A DNA stretch of 9,761 bases, taken from assembly GCA_017453705.1 (NCBI GenBank), contig JAFTEK010000097.1:1-9761 (forward strand), written 5' to 3'. The DNA comes from Treponema sp. (GTDB lineage: Bacteria; Spirochaetota; Spirochaetia; Treponematales; Treponemataceae). A program made the translations under genes and the position numbers. Below the pieces are notes generated by a model, which had not been told where the DNA came from, did not search any database, and saw nothing but the letters and a program-made list of their open reading frames with translations. How positions within the stretch are numbered: position 1 is the stretch's first letter; the number at the start of each line of letters is the position of its first letter. This document shows, one piece after another, positions 6,850-9,761 of this stretch.

Positions 6850-7426
6850 AAACAGCAGTAAGGAGAATCCTGTAGATACCATGATAAACAACAACATAGT
6901 CCCTGGTTTTCTGGACGAGAAGGACGACAGTCTTCTTATAAATTTGGAAGCGGTGGAAAGCATTCCAGGCTGCATTATCATAAACCTATGTGGCTACGTA
7001 GACACCTATAACACAGCCTATTTCAACAAACAGATGGAAAAAATCATTAACGCCGGTTTCCTCAAGCTGGTTTTCAACTGCAATACGGTAAAATACGTTT
7101 CATCAACTGGAATAAGTGCATTCACAAATCTTCACGACTTGATAAAGGGCAAGGGCGGAAACATGGTTCTAAGCCAGCTCCAAGCAAAAGTAAAAGAAGT
7201 ATTCCAGCTCCTGGGCTTTGCGGACTACTTTGTGTTTGAAGAGACAGTAGAAAAAGCCGTAGCCTATTTCGGCGGCAAGCCGGTCGTAGACTCTGTGTTC
7301 CCAAAGGTAGTAGCCTGTCCTGTCTGCTCCCACAAACTCAAGGCAACGAAATCCGGCCGTTTCCGCTGTCCGGGCTGCAAGTCCATAATAGCGATAAACA
7401 ACAGCGGGGCAGTAATGTTGGGCTAG
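6836..7426 (+). CDS. STAS-domain (anti-anti-sigma-like) protein with C-terminal zinc ribbon
   Basis: The protein has 196 residues in the longest frame. Residues about 38-148 form a STAS domain as in SpoIIAA/RsbV anti-anti-sigma factors: IIINLCGYVDTYNTAYFNKQ (47-66), the phosphorylation loop region KYVSSTGISAF (86-96), and VFQLLGFADYFVF (122-134). The usual Asp-Ser-Ser-Gly is Ser89-Ser90-Thr91-Gly92; Ser90 aligns with the serine phosphorylated in SpoIIAA. A four-cysteine zinc ribbon follows: CPVC (161-164) and CPGC (178-181). STAS proteins switch partners, typically binding a serine kinase/anti-sigma factor; no such kinase is in the window. Start is uncertain: ATG 6836 has no Shine-Dalgarno, whereas ATG 6881 (Met16) has AAGGAG but 15 nt away; the domain is unaffected. 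Divergent from cysS; no clear terminator follows. Confidence 0.85.
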   Translation: MYGKINSSKENPVDTMINNNIVPGFLDEKDDSLLINLEAVESIPGCIIINLCGYVDTYNTAYFNKQMEKIINAGFLKLVFNCNTVKYVSSTGISAFTNLHDLIKGKGGNMVLSQLQAKVKEVFQLLGFADYFVFEETVEKAVAYFGGKPVVDSVFPKVVACPVCSHKLKATKSGRFRCPGCKSIIAINNSGAVMLG

Positions 7427-7452
7427 GGACAGCAAACGCCTTTATTCAAGAC

Positions 7453-7493
7453 TGTGCATAACTTGTGAATAAAAGTCCATAAATTGTGGAAAA
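7453..7493 (+). promoter_or_regulatory. Cluster of three DnaA-box-like sites
   Basis: Against the reverse DnaA box TGTGNATAA, TGTGCATAA (7453-7461) and TGTGAATAA (7464-7472) match perfectly, and TGTGGAAAA (7485-7493) differs at one position. All point the same way, with starts 11 and 21 bp apart, so they lie on about the same face of the helix. A fourth copy, TGTGGAAAA, is at 7701-7709. An A+T-rich stretch follows. DnaA-box clusters occur at oriC, at DnaA-titrating sites and in promoters; which applies here is not known. Confidence 0.5.
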
Positions 7494-7504
7494 GTGCTTC
7501 AAGC

Positions 7505-7602
7505 CTTGTAAAACCAATGTTTTTTCAGTTTTTTTAACAAATTCTTAAAAAACAATTACAGGTTTTACAAGAGCTTTAAAAAATAAATACTTGTAAAACA
7601 AG
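7505..7602. repeat. Three copies of CTTGTAAAAC, including an 11-bp inverted repeat and a palindrome
   Basis: CTTGTAAAACC (7505-7515) has its perfect reverse complement GGTTTTACAAG at 7561-7571, and the match extends outward to AAGC with one inserted base. A third copy, CTTGTAAAAC (7590-7599), continues as ACAAG to form the palindrome CTTGTAAAACAAG (7590-7602). The flanks are nearly pure A/T. Confidence 0.6.
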
Positions 7603-7677
7603 GAGTTACACTGTTTTTTCTAGGTAATCGGCTAATTCCGCATAATATATACAATTATTTTGCGAAAAAAAAGATAG

Positions 7678-7693
7678 GGAACTTAGGAACTTG
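7678..7693 (+). repeat. Tandem GGAACTTA/G repeat
   Basis: GGAACTTA (7678-7685) is followed immediately by GGAACTTG (7686-7693). The 7-mer GGAACTT equals the -35 element of E. coli sigma-E-type promoters, which may be chance; I see no matching -10. Confidence 0.4.
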
Positions 7694-7709
7694 CAAAAGC
7701 TGTGGAAAA

Positions 7710-7722
7710 CTTGTGCGACAAG
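7710..7722. repeat. Second CTTGTNNNACAAG palindrome
   Basis: CTTGTGCGACAAG repeats the 5-bp arms and 3-bp spacer of CTTGTAAAACAAG at 7590-7602. The centres are exactly 120 bp apart. The identical arms with an unrelated middle suggest a dimeric regulator's operator. Confidence 0.45.
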
Positions 7723-7765
7723 ACTTTATGGAAGCCTTGGATAATCGAGGCGGCTTGAAACACCC

Positions 7766-7794
7766 TTGTGCTTTAGTCCTAGAAATGGTATTCT
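7766..7794 (+). promoter_or_regulatory. Possible promoter of the membrane-protein operon
   Basis: TTGTGC (7766-7771), 17 bp, then TATTCT (7789-7794) with an extended TGG before the -10. Transcription would start near 7801, inside the first arm of the long hairpin. The -35 is weak (TTG conserved only), so this is tentative. Confidence 0.35.
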
Positions 7795-7795
7795 T

Positions 7796-7838
7796 GGGAA
7801 ACCCTGATTAATGTTTCCTATATTAGTCAGAGTTTCCC
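7796..7838. repeat. 17-position imperfect palindrome / hairpin upstream of the membrane-protein gene
   Basis: The arm 7796-7812 (GGGAAACCCTGATTAAT) pairs with 7822-7838 (ATTAGTCAGAGTTTCCC) over 17 positions with one C-A mismatch and one G-U wobble, closing a 9-nt loop (7813-7821). The loop contains another GTTTCC (7813-7818) that could pair with GGAAAC (7797-7802) instead, so two exclusive folds are possible. The stem ends 5 bases before the AAGG ribosome binding site at 7844-7847. No T-run follows, so it is not a standard terminator; an operator or translational control element fits better. Confidence 0.6.
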
Positions 7839-7854
7839 TAATTAAGGTAGTAAG

Positions 7855-8868
7855 ATGAATATAAAGCAAAGCCTATTGTCATCGCTAAAACTGATAGTTT
7901 TTTATGTTTGCATGAGTACGTTCATGTGCATCGCTCTCGCTGCTGTCTACATGATATACACCCTGTGCATCAATATGGTTGCCGGGCAGCAGCTCACATT
8001 TGATGTAAAGCTTTTTCTGGAGGGAGTGCTGCTATTCCTTCCCTTAGTTCTTGTCCTGCAAGCCATGTTTATGACCTTATGGATGATCCGACACCCAGAG
8101 TCCACATTGATTCCCATTGCCATATATGCTGCCATTTACTTGGTCTCATGGGTATTCATACTGCCAGCGACCTCAAGGGAAGCCGCGTTCGGAAAATCAC
8201 AATACAATGGGCAAAACGTATCTGACAAACCTTCTGCAGGATATTTCAGAGCCAGTACCGACAAGATTTTCTATTATAGCAATGTAGACGAGACCACTTC
8301 CCTTGCCAACGGCCTGTGCGTTGATACCAACAAACCCTCCGACAACGTATACACCTTCAGCAACATACGACTGTCCCAAAAACGGACGGTTTTTACCGAC
8401 TCTCTTATCCAGAACACAATAGAAATGCCTCCGACGCTTTCAATAATAGTGAACTACATCAAAAAGTTCTTTACCCAGATAGACCAGTGCTCAAAGGGCG
8501 GATTCGGCTACTGGCTCTGCTTTGCCTCAATGTCGCTGCCGCTACTTGCTGTGGTTGCCCTGCGCCGGTTCTCACAGTGGAGGCTTGTAAGCGTCATATC
8601 AATAATATTCGTTACCTTCGGAGTGCTGGCATTCAACATCGCCTGCTATGCAGACAATTCCATAACCAACATGAACGGTCCCATAAACGAAGTCCTGACA
8701 AAAATTCCACCACTGAAATCACTTGCCAAGATTGGTAATCCATGTGTCATACTGTCCAACATTATCTTCTTCCTTGTACTGACAGCGGCCTTTTTCGCCT
8801 TTGAGTTTAAAAACCGCAAGTTTGTGGAGGGAAGCAACGATTTGCGTACTAGCAGCACAGGCTTTTAA
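7855..8868 (+). CDS. Six-helix membrane protein of unknown function
   Basis: The protein has 337 residues. I do not recognise the family. Hydrophobic segments at about 12-40, 52-77, 84-104, 217-236, 243-265 and 297-317 predict six membrane helices in a 3+3 layout. A hydrophilic region of about 110 residues (105-215) lies between the two groups, beginning with Ser, Asn and Lys-rich sequence (GKSQYNGQNVSDKPSAGYFR) and probably facing outside. The 3+3 layout with a central extracytoplasmic domain recalls LptF/LptG permease subunits, but I see no sequence motif to support that. The ATG at 7855 has AAGG 7 nt upstream and the long hairpin lies just before that. The next gene begins 14 bp downstream, so the two are probably cotranscribed and may form a complex. 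Confidence 0.8.
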   Translation: MNIKQSLLSSLKLIVFYVCMSTFMCIALAAVYMIYTLCINMVAGQQLTFDVKLFLEGVLLFLPLVLVLQAMFMTLWMIRHPESTLIPIAIYAAIYLVSWVFILPATSREAAFGKSQYNGQNVSDKPSAGYFRASTDKIFYYSNVDETTSLANGLCVDTNKPSDNVYTFSNIRLSQKRTVFTDSLIQNTIEMPPTLSIIVNYIKKFFTQIDQCSKGGFGYWLCFASMSLPLLAVVALRRFSQWRLVSVISIIFVTFGVLAFNIACYADNSITNMNGPINEVLTKIPPLKSLAKIGNPCVILSNIIFFLVLTAAFFAFEFKNRKFVEGSNDLRTSSTGF

Positions 8869-8882
8869 CTAGAGGTAGCACA

Positions 8883-9761
8883 ATGAAGAAAGTCTTTATC
8901 GTCTTAGGAATATATACGTTCATAATCTTCATCTGCTGTATGGCAGAGACCTTTATCTACAGGACAATTCCCCCGCTCATACAGACGTCAGTGTCTGACT
9001 ACCGCATAATGCGTGGCCTTGGCTGGTTCTTGATGCTGCTACCGACAATTTTCCTGAGCGGTTTTACTGTGGCCTGTGCCGTCTTATGGAAGGCAAATTC
9101 CAATAATTCCAAGAGCCGTTTCTCCGCGGCGATGATTGACCGCTACAGGACGGTTATGTTTACATCCTTGGTCTTTGTAGCCCTTCTTTCATTCAACGAG
9201 GAAATATTCCGCCCGATTGTGAAGGGGCAAATTTCCAGCCTGGAGAATGCACCGCTGGAACTGGACAACGACTTGGAAAATGTCAACCGCTTCTTGGCTG
9301 ACGGCTCCTACGAAATAGCCTATATGTACGCCAAGAGAGCCATTACAATCGCACCCAAAGATGAAAAAGCCGCCGCCATATTCAAAAGGGCGAGCGATGA
9401 GTTTGAAAAATGGAAAAGCCAAAACATTAGGACAGATGGTTTTTCTGCATCTGACTTTGATGACCGTCCCCTTTATGTGAAAGATCACAGCTATACCATT
9501 CCAGAACTTATGGAAATGTCCCGTTCTGCGGCCGATGAAAAAAGCTGGTTCAAGTCCCACTATTGGGCATCCCTTGCAATCGATGCCTGTAAGGGTGTAA
9601 ACACAAACCTTCAGGAAGCCAACCAGCTGGCAACCACCGCCTGGAATGAGCTAAAGCAGCCTGAGGAGCAGGCCGACAGTGAGGAATACAGAATACACAG
9701 GCGCAAGTGGGCGGGATACACCGCATACGCGAAAGAAGAGCCGGACTACCTGACAGCATAC
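8883..9761 (+). CDS. Membrane protein with TPR-like helical region, N-terminal part, runs off right edge
   Basis: ATG at 8883 opens a frame with no stop to the end of the window: 293 residues, incomplete. AGAGG lies 8 nt before the ATG, in the 14-bp gap after the six-helix gene. Hydrophobic segments at about 5-22, 46-69 and 91-104 predict three membrane helices. From about 125 the protein is hydrophilic and helical, with repeat-like stretches: VNRFLADGSYEIAYMYAKRA (134-153) followed by APKDEKAAAIFKRASDEF (157-174), and WFKSHYWASLAIDACKG (222-238) followed by NLQEANQLATTAWNEL (242-257). These have the spacing of tetratricopeptide-type helical pairs, which usually bind other proteins. No enzymatic motif is seen. 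The family is not recognised and the C-terminus is missing. Confidence 0.8.
   Translation, partial: MKKVFIVLGIYTFIIFICCMAETFIYRTIPPLIQTSVSDYRIMRGLGWFLMLLPTIFLSGFTVACAVLWKANSNNSKSRFSAAMIDRYRTVMFTSLVFVALLSFNEEIFRPIVKGQISSLENAPLELDNDLENVNRFLADGSYEIAYMYAKRAITIAPKDEKAAAIFKRASDEFEKWKSQNIRTDGFSASDFDDRPLYVKDHSYTIPELMEMSRSAADEKSWFKSHYWASLAIDACKGVNTNLQEANQLATTAWNELKQPEEQADSEEYRIHRRKWAGYTAYAKEEPDYLTAY

Larger units (their letters stand above)
7427..7854. other. 428-bp A+T-rich non-coding region with DnaA-box-like sites and repeats
   Basis: No protein-coding frame with plausible content is seen on either strand. The stretch holds, in order: a cluster of DnaA-box-like 9-mers (7453-7493), A/T homopolymer runs (7519-7585), three copies of CTTGTAAAAC (7505-7599), a second group with GGAACTTA tandem repeats, another TGTGGAAAA and a palindrome (7678-7722), and a long hairpin (7796-7838) just before the next gene. 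It is more A+T-rich than either flanking gene. I recognise no standard RNA family in it. Its likely roles are regulation of the downstream membrane genes, DnaA binding, or both. Confidence 0.7.

Noticed and set aside
7169..7435. Minus-strand open frame of 88 codons
   Set aside because: It is antisense to the STAS/zinc-ribbon gene and has no family features or ribosome binding site.
7441..7473. Hairpin TTTATTCA/TGAATAAA as terminator of the STAS gene
   Set aside because: The stem is entirely A/T-rich with an 11-nt loop and no T-run follows; it also overlaps the DnaA-box-like sites, which explain the sequence better.
7732..7756. AAGCC...GGCTT hairpin around GGATAATC
   Set aside because: Only five pairs in either of two registers and no T-run on either strand, so it is neither a convincing terminator nor a defined RNA element.
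7427..7854. Hidden small protein or standard structural RNA in the intergenic region
   Set aside because: Frames are short and A/T-driven, and I find no tmRNA, SRP RNA, RNase P or tRNA signature. A novel small RNA cannot be excluded by eye.
7855..9761. Calling the membrane pair LptF/LptG
   Set aside because: Only the six-helix topology of the first protein resembles LptF/G; the second has three helices plus TPR-like repeats, and no sequence motif supports the family.

Overview
This looks like chromosomal DNA from a spirochaete, most likely a Treponema-like species. The reasons are a RpoE-like ECF sigma factor with a zinc-binding anti-sigma partner directly downstream of cysS, an order I recall (from memory, not searched) for the cysS/rpoE locus of Treponema pallidum, and the general character of the proteins: IPT/TIG plus transglutaminase, STAS plus zinc ribbon, and many hypothetical membrane proteins. 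The taxonomic call is an inference. I see no insertion sequence, phage gene, CRISPR array, tRNA or rRNA.

Left part (1-6712, all minus strand). The window opens inside nrdD, the anaerobic ribonucleotide reductase. Only its N-terminal 229 residues are present and the gene continues past base 1. A good sigma-70 promoter lies upstream of it, with two NrdR-box-like sites centred 31 bp apart, one in the promoter spacer and one just past the expected transcription start. Then comes a compact five-gene run, read from right to left: ECF sigma factor (5089) -> zinc-finger anti-sigma factor (17-bp overlap) -> membrane-anchored IPT/TIG transglutaminase-like protein (6-bp gap) -> archaeal-type UMP kinase (13-bp gap) -> glucosaminidase lipoprotein (4-bp ATGA overlap). 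The spacing suggests one transcript that couples an envelope-sensing sigma/anti-sigma pair to cell-surface and wall proteins. Upstream is cysS with its own promoter; the cysS-sigma gap carries two copies of TTTCTWAGAAA.

Middle (6713-7854). cysS and a STAS/zinc-ribbon protein are divergently transcribed from a 123-bp gap. After the STAS gene comes a 428-bp, A+T-rich gene-free stretch (7427-7854). It is full of structure: helically phased DnaA-box-like sites, repeated CTTGTAAAAC elements, two CTTGTNNNACAAG palindromes exactly 120 bp apart, a tandem GGAACTTA repeat, and a 17-position hairpin abutting the next ribosome binding site.

Right part (7855-9761, plus strand). Two adjacent membrane-protein genes of unknown function form a likely operon. 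The first is a six-helix protein with a large central soluble loop. The second has three N-terminal helices followed by a helical, TPR-like region and runs off the right end.

The strongest leads for something undescribed are the 7427-7854 intergenic cluster together with the two membrane genes it precedes, and the five-gene sigma-factor operon.
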